Shown here: piece by piece, positions 53,244-61,613 of the stretch
Numbering within the stretch: the first letter of the stretch is position 1
Layout: every line of letters starts with the position of its first letter
Origin: JAJFJD01 sp965228425
Lineage (GTDB): Bacteria > Pseudomonadota > Alphaproteobacteria > UBA8366
DNA length: 64,000 nucleotides
Direction: 5' to 3'
NCBI GenBank assembly: GCA_965228425.1
Contig: OZ245815.1
Coordinates: 2,728,001-2,792,000 of the forward strand
Notes under the pieces: generated by a model
Database searches by the model: none
What the model was told of the DNA's origin: nothing
Seen by the model: the letters and a program-made list of their open reading frames with translations, nothing else
Translations under genes and position numbers: made by a program

Positions 53244-54398
53244 AATGCCGCTTTCCAGGTCCATTTTCTCGACCAGCGTCCGGCCAACCAGATTGCGGAG
53301 GGTTTCCGTCGTGCCGCCGCCCAGCGTGCCGTAGCGCACGCCACGGTAGTTGCGCGATACCGGGAATTCGTCCAGGAACCCGTAGCCGCCGTGCACCTGC
53401 ACGGCCTCGCTGCAGACGGCGATCGACATCTCGTTCACGAAGACCTTGGCCATCGCGGCCAGTGTCGGGTCGGGGAAGGGGTCGGCGGTGGCGGCGGCCC
53501 GGTAGAGCAGGCCGCGGCCGGCTTCGATCTGGATCGCCATATCCGCCGCTTTCCAGCGCATGCCCTGGAAATCCCCGATCGGGTGGCCGAAAGCGTCTCG
53601 TTCGCGCAGATAGCGCACCGAATGCTCCAGTGACGCTTCCGCCATTCCAAGGCAGATTGCGGGATTTAGGCAGCGCTGCGTGTTGAAGGCGCTCATCAGC
53701 GTGCGCAGCGAGTTTTCCTTCAGGATCAGGTTCTCTGGCGCCACCTCGACATTGTCGAATTGGACCTCCGCCAGGTGCTCACCACCCATCGTGTGATACG
53801 TGCCGGTGGTCGAGATTCCCGGAATACCGTCGCCTTTTTCAAGCAGAACGCAGCCGATCCCCTGGCTGCCCGCGATACCGTTCACGCGGGTGAAGACGAC
53901 GTATACATCGGCTTCCTCGATACGGCTGATCAGGGTCTTCGTCCCATTGATCACGACCCGGTCGTTGTGGAGGACCGCATTCGTCGTCATGTTGCCCAAA
54001 TCCGTCCCCACATTTGGCTCCGTCATGCAGACCGAAAGGATGCATTCGCCGCTGGCGATTTTCGGCAGCCATTTTTCTTTGAACGGATCGGGCGCGTAGG
54101 TGGAGATGATGCGGCATTGCACGCCGACCTCACCCAATACCGCCATGGCCGTGACGTAGCAGCCCTTCGCGATTTCCTCGAGTACCAGAACCGTATCCAG
54201 AATCGTGGCGCTCATGCCGCCGTATTCCTCGGGCACGGCCATGCCCAGTACGCCGGCTTCGGCCAGGACATGCATGTTGTCGTAGGGGAACGTGCCGTCC
54301 ATCCACCGCATGGCGTTCGGTTCGATGACGTCTTTTCTAATGCGTTCAACGGTTTCGAGCATCTGCCGTTGATCGCTGGTCAGGCTGAAGTCCAGCAA
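53223..54398 (-). CDS. Acyl-CoA dehydrogenase family protein
   Basis: A 391-residue flavoprotein dehydrogenase. Domains in order: helical N-domain (LTSDQRQMLETVERIRKDVI), beta-domain with ILSVCMTEPNVGTDLGNMTT (FAD contact), and the C-terminal helical domain with DAFGHPIGDFQGMRWKAADM and QVHGGYGFLDEFPVSRNYRG. The usual catalytic Glu of medium-chain enzymes (Tyr-Glu-Gly-Thr) is replaced by LGGGTTE, so the base may come from the isovaleryl/long-chain position, or activity may differ. It starts with TTG, with AGGAG 9 bases upstream. It follows the SucD-like gene by 30 bases on the same strand. Confidence 0.88.
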   Translation of the reverse strand: MLDFSLTSDQRQMLETVERIRKDVIEPNAMRWMDGTFPYDNMHVLAEAGVLGMAVPEEYGGMSATILDTVLVLEEIAKGCYVTAMAVLGEVGVQCRIISTYAPDPFKEKWLPKIASGECILSVCMTEPNVGTDLGNMTTNAVLHNDRVVINGTKTLISRIEEADVYVVFTRVNGIAGSQGIGCVLLEKGDGIPGISTTGTYHTMGGEHLAEVQFDNVEVAPENLILKENSLRTLMSAFNTQRCLNPAICLGMAEASLEHSVRYLRERDAFGHPIGDFQGMRWKAADMAIQIEAGRGLLYRAAATADPFPDPTLAAMAKVFVNEMSIAVCSEAVQVHGGYGFLDEFPVSRNYRGVRYGTLGGGTTETLRNLVGRTLVEKMDLESGIAGLDFF

Positions 54399-54428
54399 TG
54401 CGTAACACTCCTGCGGGTAACGTAGTTT

Positions 54429-55304
54429 CTATTCGGTGGCCCGGAGAGACTTAATGAGGGCACCGACCGAATTGTATACAGATGCGCCTGCGGCTTCCAG
54501 CGCGGCCCGTTTCCGGGCGGCCGATGTTCCGGTTGCGGCCGGCAGCGATTCCACATGGGTCGCCGCAAATGTATCAGGCAACGACAGACCCGGCACAAGC
54601 GCGGCAACGGGCTTGCCGAGTCCTTCTGATTTGATCGCCTCGGCGAATTCTTCCTCATCCGACCCGCCGGTGCTTCCGACCAGGACGATGCCGACTGTTG
54701 CGTCATCTTGCCTTAAGAACGGGACCAGGTCGGCGAGGCGCGTTCCCTTGAGCGGTTCATTGCCGACGTCGATCCAAATCGACTGACCCAGCCCCGACGC
54801 AATCATCCGTTCTCCCACGTCGTAGGCCAAGGCGTTGCATTTGGCGACCACGGCGAAATGACCGGGTCCGAGGCAATAGTTCGGAATCCAACCCAATTTC
54901 AGACGTTCCGAGGGAATTGCGACGCCGGAACTGTCCGATCCGATCCAAATCGTGCCGAGTTCACGGGTCCGGCGAAGGACTCGTATCGTGTCGTGGGCAG
55001 GCACGCCCTTGGCCAGCGATACGATGACACGGATACCGGCTTCTGCGGCTTCCAAAACGGCATCGGCGGTGGTCTCGGGGGGTGTCACCGTCACGCAAGC
55101 ATTGGCTTGGGTCGCCGATACGGCTTCGGTACAGCTTCGAAACACGGTGATATCACCGGGATCGTTCGGGCCGCCATCGGCGGCAACGCCACCGACGACA
55201 TTCGTCCCGTAGGATTTGATCTCTTCCGCCTGCCGCAGCCCCTGTGGCCGGGATATGCCCTGGACAAGCACGGGCGTTGCCGACGTAAGGCGCAAATCTA
55301 ACAT
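54429..55304 (-). CDS. Succinyl-CoA synthetase alpha-like CoA-binding protein
   Basis: A 291-residue SucD-like protein. The CoA-binding Rossmann part (VLVQGISRPQGLRQAEEIKSYGTNVVGGV ... VSLAKGVPAHDTIRVL) and the ligase part (GIVLVGSTGGSDEEEFAEAI, with the Glu that supports the phosphohistidine) are present. His250 aligns with the active-site His246 of E. coli SucD, but the loop reads THVES rather than GHAGA. It pairs with the SucC-like gene upstream (7-base overlap). Together they may activate an unknown carboxylic acid for the neighbouring dehydrogenase. GGAGG lies 7 bases before the ATG. Confidence 0.82.
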   Translation of the reverse strand: MLDLRLTSATPVLVQGISRPQGLRQAEEIKSYGTNVVGGVAADGGPNDPGDITVFRSCTEAVSATQANACVTVTPPETTADAVLEAAEAGIRVIVSLAKGVPAHDTIRVLRRTRELGTIWIGSDSSGVAIPSERLKLGWIPNYCLGPGHFAVVAKCNALAYDVGERMIASGLGQSIWIDVGNEPLKGTRLADLVPFLRQDDATVGIVLVGSTGGSDEEEFAEAIKSEGLGKPVAALVPGLSLPDTFAATHVESLPAATGTSAARKRAALEAAGASVYNSVGALIKSLRATE

Positions 55305-56449
55305 TGCGCCGCCTCCGATCCGGTTAGATCGGCTAGTCGGTCGAAAGCGCTTTCTGTTGACGAATGCAACTCGACATCGGGGCGCACGTCGCGCAACAAG
55401 GCGGCAGCGGCCTCGGCATTGGGACCGGTCAACCGCAAGACGATAGGGCAGGTCAGCTCCGAGGCCTGCGCCAAGGACTGGGCGAATAGGCCGGCCAGCT
55501 CCGTGAGGTCGGTTTCGTCTTCGACGACGGTGATAAGGGCAGCCGTCAGGTTCTTGGCTTCGGATAACAGCCGAAAAGCTTCTACGATCGATGCGGGGGT
55601 ATCGATCAACGTGGCCGCGTCAGCTTCGAGATAGTTATAAGGGCGAAGGCCTTGCTGTCGCATCTCGTCCACCAGAAATGCGCCGAGACCCTGGCCGGTG
55701 GTCAGCGTTCCGATGTCGCCAGCGGCGTCGAGGACGAGGTAGTCGAGGCCGAACGCCCGCTTCCGCCGGACCGCGTCATACGCGAAATCACGTCGTTCAA
55801 TCATGGCGATCAGTTCGGGATGTCGGAAGAGCGCGCACTCGTCGATGATCATCTTGACGTCACCCGCGACCCATGAGTTGTCGGGCAGGACAACGAGGGG
55901 ATCGATTTCGATCTGAAGCGCCTCATACCCGAAATAGAGCGGGGCAAGTTGCGTGGCTGCAGCGACGATCGGAACGCGGAGAGTGTCCGGAAGGGCCCCT
56001 GCAAGACGGGTTACGCAGGCGACGACGGCGGTCGGGTCCGGGGCTGCTACGTCTTGCGCCGGCCCGCCGCTTACGCGCCCGGTGTCATTCGCCGCGACCG
56101 CCACGCGCACGCCCGGCGCAATCGGGTCACAGGAGAGGCTCAGCAATCCACGTGTGTCGGACAGAATTTGCCGCTCCACACGGACCGAGTTGACGCGATG
56201 TCCGTTGATCCGTTTACCCAGCAGTTTGCCGCATTCATCGGCGACTTCTTTCCGGGTGGCGGCGACGGCGATATCGGCGAAGGGGATTCGATGCGGTGAC
56301 TCGACCTGAGGCTTGATCAACCAGGGGCCGGCTTGCTCATTCTCTTGTTCCAGGTCGTATTTCGGCACTTGGGTGAGTTGAATCCCGCCGGGAACGGGCA
56401 CCCCTTGGACGGCCAACAACTCTTTCGCGTCGTGCTCGAGAACGATCAT
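55298..56449 (-). CDS. Succinyl-CoA synthetase beta-like ATP-grasp protein (divergent)
   Basis: A 383-residue SucC-like protein. The start (EHDAKELLAVQGVPVPGGIQL), the metal-site segment (YEALQIEIDPLVVLPDNSWVAGDVKMIIDECALFRHPEL) and a C-terminal CoA-ligase domain (DIGTLTTGQGLGAFLVDEM) match the family. However, the glycine/lysine-rich nucleotide loop (GGRGKAGG in SucC) is replaced by KPQVESPHRIPFADI, so ATP use by the standard mechanism is doubtful. It is first in the three-gene SucC-like/SucD-like/acyl-CoA dehydrogenase operon. Function unknown beyond probable acyl-CoA chemistry. Confidence 0.78.
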   Translation of the reverse strand: MIVLEHDAKELLAVQGVPVPGGIQLTQVPKYDLEQENEQAGPWLIKPQVESPHRIPFADIAVAATRKEVADECGKLLGKRINGHRVNSVRVERQILSDTRGLLSLSCDPIAPGVRVAVAANDTGRVSGGPAQDVAAPDPTAVVACVTRLAGALPDTLRVPIVAAATQLAPLYFGYEALQIEIDPLVVLPDNSWVAGDVKMIIDECALFRHPELIAMIERRDFAYDAVRRKRAFGLDYLVLDAAGDIGTLTTGQGLGAFLVDEMRQQGLRPYNYLEADAATLIDTPASIVEAFRLLSEAKNLTAALITVVEDETDLTELAGLFAQSLAQASELTCPIVLRLTGPNAEAAAALLRDVRPDVELHSSTESAFDRLADLTGSEAAQC

Positions 56450-56785
56450 TCTAACGAAGACAGGTTGTTGTAACCAAGATCGGCTTGCCGCGCCGGCAAG
56501 TGCCGAAAACCGTGGTGAGCTAAAATGTTCCGGTTTCCATCACCCTAAAATTTTTCAATTCGAGAGTACATTCCGCGCATCCGATCCTCTGCAAGGTCGC
56601 AGAATTCTCGTGCTGCGACAATAGGGTATGCCGATTTCCGGATACCGCATCGCATCATCGGTTCGGCCAATTACGATGGCATTTCAGCCGCCGGATTGAT
56701 GAAGCTTGTCCGAATGCGACAAATCAGACGAATGGAAACATTATTTTTTCTATGTCAGATTGCGTATCGGAATTTGCCCGCGTGA
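56450..56785. other. Noncoding region between SucC-like operon and motor-like cluster
   Basis: A 336-base stretch without a supported gene. It should hold the promoter of the SucC-like operon and the 3' end of the upstream cluster (both minus). A 7-bp stem CTTGCCG (56484-56490)/CGGCAAG (56494-56500) with a 3-base loop is present, but it lacks a T-run. No clear promoter was identified. Confidence 0.45.
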
Positions 56786-57304
56786 TTAGATATCCTGCCG
56801 GCGCGGATTGAAAATCTGCGGCGGTAGCTGCGGCAGCTTTTGCGGCGGCAACGGCGGCGGTATCACATACGCATTCAAATCGCCTAATTCTTCGAGAGAC
56901 TTACGGAAGAAGGGATTTTTCAGAACGGCCGTTGCATTTTTTCGGATGGCATTGTCGATGACGTCCTCGAGCTTTTCCGCCACTTCGCGTTTCCAGGGCA
57001 ACTTGTAATATCGTGGTTCTATTTCGTCTTCCAGTCGTAACCATAAATAGATTGCCCGGCCTTCATCCATACTCGCGCCGAGAATATGGGCGAGCTGCAC
57101 GTCGCGTTTGAAGAGCTCGAAACTCATAGGTTTCGGCTTGGCCAGCAGTTCAATGATCTGCAGGTATCCAAGGGGAATGAATAGTGTCGTTGCGAGCAAA
57201 GCCACGAATCGGGTCTTCGGCGCCCGGGGCGCCCAGATCGCGATCGTCGCCAAGGCGGCGGCGAGGCTGATCGTCACAATGAAAATATAGAGCACTGTGT
57301 TCAT
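56786..57304 (-). CDS. Unknown two-TM protein with Pro-rich tail (motor-like cluster)
   Basis: A 172-residue protein I do not recognise. Two N-terminal membrane helices (about 3-25 and 33-53) are followed by a charged helical soluble domain (about 58-140; MSFELFKRDVQLAHILGASMDEGRAIYLWLRLEDEIEPRYYKLPW). It ends in a Pro/Gln-rich tail (PPPLPPQKLPQLPPQIF). It is third in a tightly coupled set: its start overlaps the stop of the ExbD-like gene by ATGA. A structural or coupling subunit of that complex is the natural guess. Confidence 0.72.
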   Translation of the reverse strand: MNTVLYIFIVTISLAAALATIAIWAPRAPKTRFVALLATTLFIPLGYLQIIELLAKPKPMSFELFKRDVQLAHILGASMDEGRAIYLWLRLEDEIEPRYYKLPWKREVAEKLEDVIDNAIRKNATAVLKNPFFRKSLEELGDLNAYVIPPPLPPQKLPQLPPQIFNPRRQDI

Positions 57305-57903
57305 CGGATTGCACCCGTTATGAGGGGATGTCGAAGCGTGCTGACGCTGCCGTCGATCAGGTCACCTTCTTTGGTCAGACGGAAGCTATAGGCGGTTTCT
57401 TCCTGGTTTCGCTTATAGAGCTGCACGACGGTTTTGAGGATTTGCCGCGTCGTATCGAATTTTTGGCGAACGCTCACCACGATCGTAACCGGAATTGTGA
57501 TCCCGGACGGTAAATGGCCGTACATGTGAACGTTGACGACGTACTCGCCGGCGGAAATGCCGCGGCTGTATGAAATTTCGTAATTTTCCTTCGTCGCGTC
57601 GCCTTCGCCGCCGAGGTCGTCGCGCAAGAGGTTAAAGACCCGGCCGCCCTGGTTCCAGAACCCCACCGGCTGCTGTCCCGGCGCTTTGACCCAAAGGTCT
57701 ACATCGTAGGGCTGATCGGTCGGCCAATGCATTTCGACGATGACGTTGCCGGGCGCTTTGTGGTCCTGCGCTTCTTCGGTCGTGGTCTTGATGTGCGGCA
57801 GCAGCATGATGACCATCGCGACGAACCCGATGAGCGCCAACAGGATGACATCCCGGAAGACGGTCCCTGACGTGTCGTCTTCAAAGTCGTCAATTTCGTC
57901 CAC
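57301..57903 (-). CDS. ExbD/TolR-like anchor with DUF2135-like beta domain
   Basis: A 200-residue single-pass protein. The N-terminal tail is acidic (MDEIDDFEDDTSG). The membrane helix (FRDVILLALIGFVAMVIMLLPHI) carries an Asp in the place of the proton-carrying Asp of ExbD/TolR. The outside part (about 50-160) is not ExbD-like. It reads IVEMHWPTDQPYDVDLWVKAPGQQPVGFWN and GISAGEYVVNVHMYG, resembling DUF2135/YfaP-type beta-sandwich domains. It overlaps the TolQ/ExbB-like gene by 14 bases and the unknown two-TM gene by 4. A motor anchor with a noncanonical periplasmic head is inferred. Confidence 0.72.
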   Translation of the reverse strand: MDEIDDFEDDTSGTVFRDVILLALIGFVAMVIMLLPHIKTTTEEAQDHKAPGNVIVEMHWPTDQPYDVDLWVKAPGQQPVGFWNQGGRVFNLLRDDLGGEGDATKENYEISYSRGISAGEYVVNVHMYGHLPSGITIPVTIVVSVRQKFDTTRQILKTVVQLYKRNQEETAYSFRLTKEGDLIDGSVSTLRHPLITGAIR

Positions 57904-58516
57904 GGTTTTCTCCGAGATCGACGATGGCCGAGTACAGGTTAACCGTCCCGGTGGAGAGAATTCGGTGGTTCACGATAAGCCAGAGGTGCAGGATCGCGCC
58001 CACCAACGTGGTGTAGAGCGCGATCGACATGCCGCCGATCAGGCGTCCGATTACGGGCGCGACCGTATCGGCGCTGGCGGTTGCGTTCGGATCTACCGCG
58101 GACAAGGCGATGATGAATCCGATGACGGTGCCGATCAGGCCCAAGAACACCAGGGAATTCGCGATATGCCGGACGATCGTGATCCGATTGATGAGTTTCG
58201 CGCGCAGCGCGGACATGAGAACCGCCCGGCCATCCTTATCGTTGTCATAGACGTTTTGAATATACCGTGCGGCACGTGAGTTGGCCGGCGGCTGACCGGT
58301 CTTGATGTCATTCAGTTCGATGCTGGTTTGCCAGATTTTCACGCCGCATACGACGAGGCCGTAGATGAACACCAACGCGATGATGCCGACGAGTTCAATC
58401 GTTTTCGGCACCAGCATTGCGTCGAGCCATCCTTCGATATACACGGCCAGCAAGATGCTCGCGAACATCAGATTGAACAGCGTGAATCTGGCAACAAGTA
58501 GATACCTGAACTCCAT
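57890..58516 (-). CDS. MotA/TolQ/ExbB-family proton-channel-like protein
   Basis: A 208-residue membrane protein with four helices. The family core is IANSLVFLGLIGTVIGFIIALSAVDPNATASADTVAPVIGRLIGGMSIALYTTLVGAILHLWLIVN, with the Thr and Gly positions typical of TolQ/ExbB. It should form a pentameric proton-driven stator around two ExbD-like helices. It is first in the three-gene cluster. Its ATG follows a G-rich tract, GGGGGCTTAG. No TonB, Tol-Pal or flagellar gene is nearby. Confidence 0.82.
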   Translation of the reverse strand: MEFRYLLVARFTLFNLMFASILLAVYIEGWLDAMLVPKTIELVGIIALVFIYGLVVCGVKIWQTSIELNDIKTGQPPANSRAARYIQNVYDNDKDGRAVLMSALRAKLINRITIVRHIANSLVFLGLIGTVIGFIIALSAVDPNATASADTVAPVIGRLIGGMSIALYTTLVGAILHLWLIVNHRILSTGTVNLYSAIVDLGENRGRN

Positions 58517-58687
58517 CTAAGCCCCCGTAAGAATTCCGGTTGTCATAGGAAATTGCGCCGTCGGACACCCGGAACAACCGTTCGGGTCGCAGGACCGGCG
58601 GACCGTATCAGACTCCCTTGCGCCGATCGGGGTATCTGGATACTCAAGATAATCACAAAGCGTGCCCCCATGCGCCGATGGCCCCGC

Positions 58688-59557
58688 CTAATCATAGGCC
58701 GCTTTGAATTCTTTGAGGACGCCGATGTGGTCGTCGGGCGAAGCAAGCCCCGCATACATTGTGCGCAACGTAACGTGAGATACGCCGTGCGCCCGCCATT
58801 CGGTGACCTGACGCGCCCAGTCTTCCGGATTTCGGTCTCCCATGTGAAGCGTTGCGTCGATTCCAAGGGCGGAGGGATCGCGGCCCGCCTCTTCGGCGGC
58901 GTCCCGGAATATTGCTATTTGAGCTTCGGCCTCATTGCCGGGTGCGATTCGGGGATTTAGAAACCAGCCGTCGCCCAGCCGACCGGCGCGCTTGATCGCC
59001 GGGGGTTCGAACGCGCCGAACCAAACCGGTATCGGTTGCTGCACCGGCAGGGGGTTCAAACCTGAATTAGCGACCGTATGCCACTCGCCGTCGAAATCGA
59101 TGATTTCGTTGCTCCAAAGCTCGCGCATGAGGGCGACTTGTTCCTCGATGCGTCGCGCGCGGTTCCGGAAGCTTTGTCCCAGCGCATCGAACTCCAGCGC
59201 GTTCCAGCCGATCCCGACGCCCAGCCGCAGCCGGCCGCCGCTCAAGACATCCAATTCGGCCGCCTGTTTCGCGACAAGGATGGCAGGACGTTGCGGTAGG
59301 ATCAGTATGGCCGTCGACAGCTCCAGCTTCCGGGTCACGCCGGCCATGAATCCGAAGAGGACGAATGGTTCATGGAAGGCGTTGTCGCGGGTGTAGTAGC
59401 TACGCCAGTCGTCGGCTTCGGCGGTCTCCGCCTGGAGTACGTGGTCGATTGCGGTGATGTGATCGTAGCCGAGATCTTCGACCGCCTGCGCGAAATTCCG
59501 GATGACGGCCGGGTCGGTCCCGATCTCTGTGGTGGGGAAGGCAACACCTATTCGCAT
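58688..59557 (-). CDS. Luciferase-like (LLM) flavin-dependent oxidoreductase
   Basis: A 289-residue TIM-barrel LLM-class monooxygenase/oxidoreductase using FMN or F420. Typical segments: MRIGVAFPTTEIGTDPAVIRNFAQAVEDLGYDHITAIDHVL, ILPQRPAILVAKQAAELDVLSGGRLRLGVGIGWNALEFDALG and RRIEEQVALMRELWSNE. The substrate is unknown. ATG 59557 has AGAGGA 6 bases upstream; the open frame to 59737 is non-homologous. It is divergent from the Rieske oxygenase alpha gene with 165 bases between, so they may share a regulatory region. Confidence 0.88.
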   Translation of the reverse strand: MRIGVAFPTTEIGTDPAVIRNFAQAVEDLGYDHITAIDHVLQAETAEADDWRSYYTRDNAFHEPFVLFGFMAGVTRKLELSTAILILPQRPAILVAKQAAELDVLSGGRLRLGVGIGWNALEFDALGQSFRNRARRIEEQVALMRELWSNEIIDFDGEWHTVANSGLNPLPVQQPIPVWFGAFEPPAIKRAGRLGDGWFLNPRIAPGNEAEAQIAIFRDAAEEAGRDPSALGIDATLHMGDRNPEDWARQVTEWRAHGVSHVTLRTMYAGLASPDDHIGVLKEFKAAYD

Positions 59558-59722
59558 CGATATCCTCTGGTTGGTCCGTTTTGCGCGCCAAGCAAGATGC
59601 CCGCATGGCTGGATTTGTCTGAGCCTAACACACGTCGCATACTTGGCGGCATTAGGCTCGACGGTAGCGTATCTTTGCCGACGGGCACACGGAATTGCAG
59701 TGTTAGAGGTAGGACGATTAGT

Positions 59723-60946
59723 TTGAAAACCCATCATTGGCCCGACGAGGGTTTAGCGCGCGTACCGGCATGGATCTTCAGCGATCCGGATATCTACGCC
59801 CGCGAACGCGACGTCATTTTTCGAGGACCGAGTTGGAACTACGTCGCGTTGAGTTGTGAAATCCCCAACGCTGGCGACTTCAAACGGAATTTCGTGGGGG
59901 ACATGCCGGTTGTCGTCGCGCGGGACGAAGATGGCAATGCCAACGTATTCGTTAACCGGTGCGCCCATCGGGGCGTCCGGTTTTGCCGGCAGCATCGTGG
60001 CAACACGCCTGAATTCATGTGTCCCTATCATCAGTGGACATTCAATCTGAAGGGCGACCTGATCGGCGTCCCGTTCCGGCGCGGCCTTCGGAAGCAAGGC
60101 GGCATGCCGGCGGATTTCCGGCTCGAGGATCACGGCCTTGAAACGCTTCGCGTAACCGAGCGGAACGGGGCCATATTTGCCTCCTTCGATCCGGCGGTCG
60201 AGCCGTTCGAAGACTATCTGGGCGAGCAGATGCTGGGATATTTCGATCGCGTATTCGATGGCCGCGCGCTTCGCGTGTTGGGATATATGCGCCAATCCAT
60301 CCCGGCAAACTGGAAGCTATATGTCGATAACCAGAAAGATCCCTATCACGCAACGCTATTGCATTACTTCCTGATCAGTTTCGGATTGTTCCGGGCAACC
60401 GAGCCGTCATTCGTGAAGATGGATTCGACTGGCCGGCATTCGGCGCTGACCTCCCAGAAAGGTGACCAGGGTGAATTCACGGGCACCGACCAGATGAAGC
60501 ATAACGATGCGGACCTCACGCTTGAGGGAACGCATATGCTGGAGCCCGAACGCGAATTCGCCGGCCCGGATACGGTGGTGATCAACTCCATCTGGCCATC
60601 GGTCATCATCCAGCAGCAATCGAACACGCTTGCGGTCCGCCACATCATCCCACGGGGACCCGGCAGCTATGAGTTGTCGTGGACATTCTTCGGGTATGCC
60701 GACGACGACCCCGCGATGACCAAGAAGCGGCTGTTGCAGGCCAATTTGATGGGGCCGTCCGGTTTCGTGTCGATCGATGACAGCGAAGTCGTCGCGTTCG
60801 TCCAACGGGGAAGCGAGGCCTATGCCGGGGCCAGCCAGGTGACCGAGATGGACGGCGGCGCGGAGGTTCGCGAGGCCGAAACACTGATCTCGGAAGGCGC
60901 GGTCCGCGGGTTCTACGGATACTACCGCTCGGTTATGGCGCTATGA
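59723..60946 (+). CDS. Rieske ring-hydroxylating oxygenase alpha subunit
   Basis: A 407-residue catalytic subunit. The Rieske [2Fe-2S] ligands are Cys80, His82, Cys100 and His103 (RCAHRG ... CPYHQW, 17-residue spacing). The mononuclear iron is bound by the Asp206-His209-His214 motif (DPYHATLLH). It should insert dioxygen into an aromatic acid or similar ring. Start: TTG 59723 has AGGA at 8 bases; ATT 59717 with GAGG at 7 bases is possible; no ATG is near. It overlaps the beta-subunit gene by ATGA. No ferredoxin or reductase gene is adjacent, so electrons must come from elsewhere. Confidence 0.9.
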   Translation: MKTHHWPDEGLARVPAWIFSDPDIYARERDVIFRGPSWNYVALSCEIPNAGDFKRNFVGDMPVVVARDEDGNANVFVNRCAHRGVRFCRQHRGNTPEFMCPYHQWTFNLKGDLIGVPFRRGLRKQGGMPADFRLEDHGLETLRVTERNGAIFASFDPAVEPFEDYLGEQMLGYFDRVFDGRALRVLGYMRQSIPANWKLYVDNQKDPYHATLLHYFLISFGLFRATEPSFVKMDSTGRHSALTSQKGDQGEFTGTDQMKHNDADLTLEGTHMLEPEREFAGPDTVVINSIWPSVIIQQQSNTLAVRHIIPRGPGSYELSWTFFGYADDDPAMTKKRLLQANLMGPSGFVSIDDSEVVAFVQRGSEAYAGASQVTEMDGGAEVREAETLISEGAVRGFYGYYRSVMAL

Positions 60947-61482
60947 GCGGCGGGGACCACAGGGCGGCGTTAGCGCCGGTGGCGGTGCCGGCCGACCTTA
61001 CGTCGATGGCGCCGCTCGACTTCCGGTTCGCGCTGGACGCGCTGTTGGCCGAGTACGTTTCCGTATTGGATGACGACGCGCTCGATCTATGGCCGGACCT
61101 CTTCGTCGAAGACTGCGTCTACAAGATCGTGCCGCGCGAGAATTTCGAGATGGATCTTCCGCTTGCCGTGTTCAGTTGCGAGGGGCAGGGGATGCTGAAA
61201 GACCGCGTTACGGCAATTCGGGAAACGCTGTTGTTCGAGCCGCGCGCGCTTCGGCATATCACCAGCGGCATGCGGGTGCTGGGAACCGATCCGGATGGAT
61301 CGGTCCGCAGTCAGACGAACTACGTCGTCTATGAGAACACCGTCGACGAGACCAATAGCGTCTTCAGCGTTGGGCGGTATATAGACCGTGTCGTCTCCGA
61401 TGCCGGACGATTGAAGTATGCCGAAAAACTCTGCGTCTTCGACACGAGCGTAATCGATACGTCGTTGATCTATCCTATTTAA
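60943..61482 (+). CDS. Ring-hydroxylating oxygenase beta subunit
   Basis: A 179-residue small subunit with the NTF2-like fold of ring-hydroxylating dioxygenases. Recognisable parts are LLAEYVSVLDDDALDLWPDLFVEDCVYKIVPREN, RALRHITSGMRVLG, VRSQTNYVVYENTVDETNSVFSVGRYIDRVV and the end YAEKLCVFDTSVIDTSLIYPI. The sequence is nearest in style to anthranilate/benzoate-type beta subunits. It is structural, building the alpha3beta3 oligomer. Coupled to the alpha gene. Confidence 0.9.
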   Translation: MSGGDHRAALAPVAVPADLTSMAPLDFRFALDALLAEYVSVLDDDALDLWPDLFVEDCVYKIVPRENFEMDLPLAVFSCEGQGMLKDRVTAIRETLLFEPRALRHITSGMRVLGTDPDGSVRSQTNYVVYENTVDETNSVFSVGRYIDRVVSDAGRLKYAEKLCVFDTSVIDTSLIYPI

Positions 61483-61557
61483 ACTATTTGGATTTTTGCG
61501 TTTATTTGTCGATGGAAACTCACGTTTCCTCGGGTAAATGAACGATGTGAAATTATT

Positions 61558-61597
61558 ATTGAACGTTGTTTATTTATAATATATAACATTGTTCAAT
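61558..61597 (+). promoter_or_regulatory. Likely promoter/operator of the lipoprotein gene
   Basis: ATTGAAC (61558-61564) and GTTCAAT (61591-61597) form a 7-bp inverted repeat around an AT-rich core with a perfect TATAAT (61575-61580), 33 bases before the start codon. AACGTTGTT and AACATTGTT are near direct repeats within it. No good -35 is seen, which fits an activator-dependent or repressed promoter. Confidence 0.45.
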
Positions 61598-61613
61598 TAA
61601 TGAAGGTAATGTA

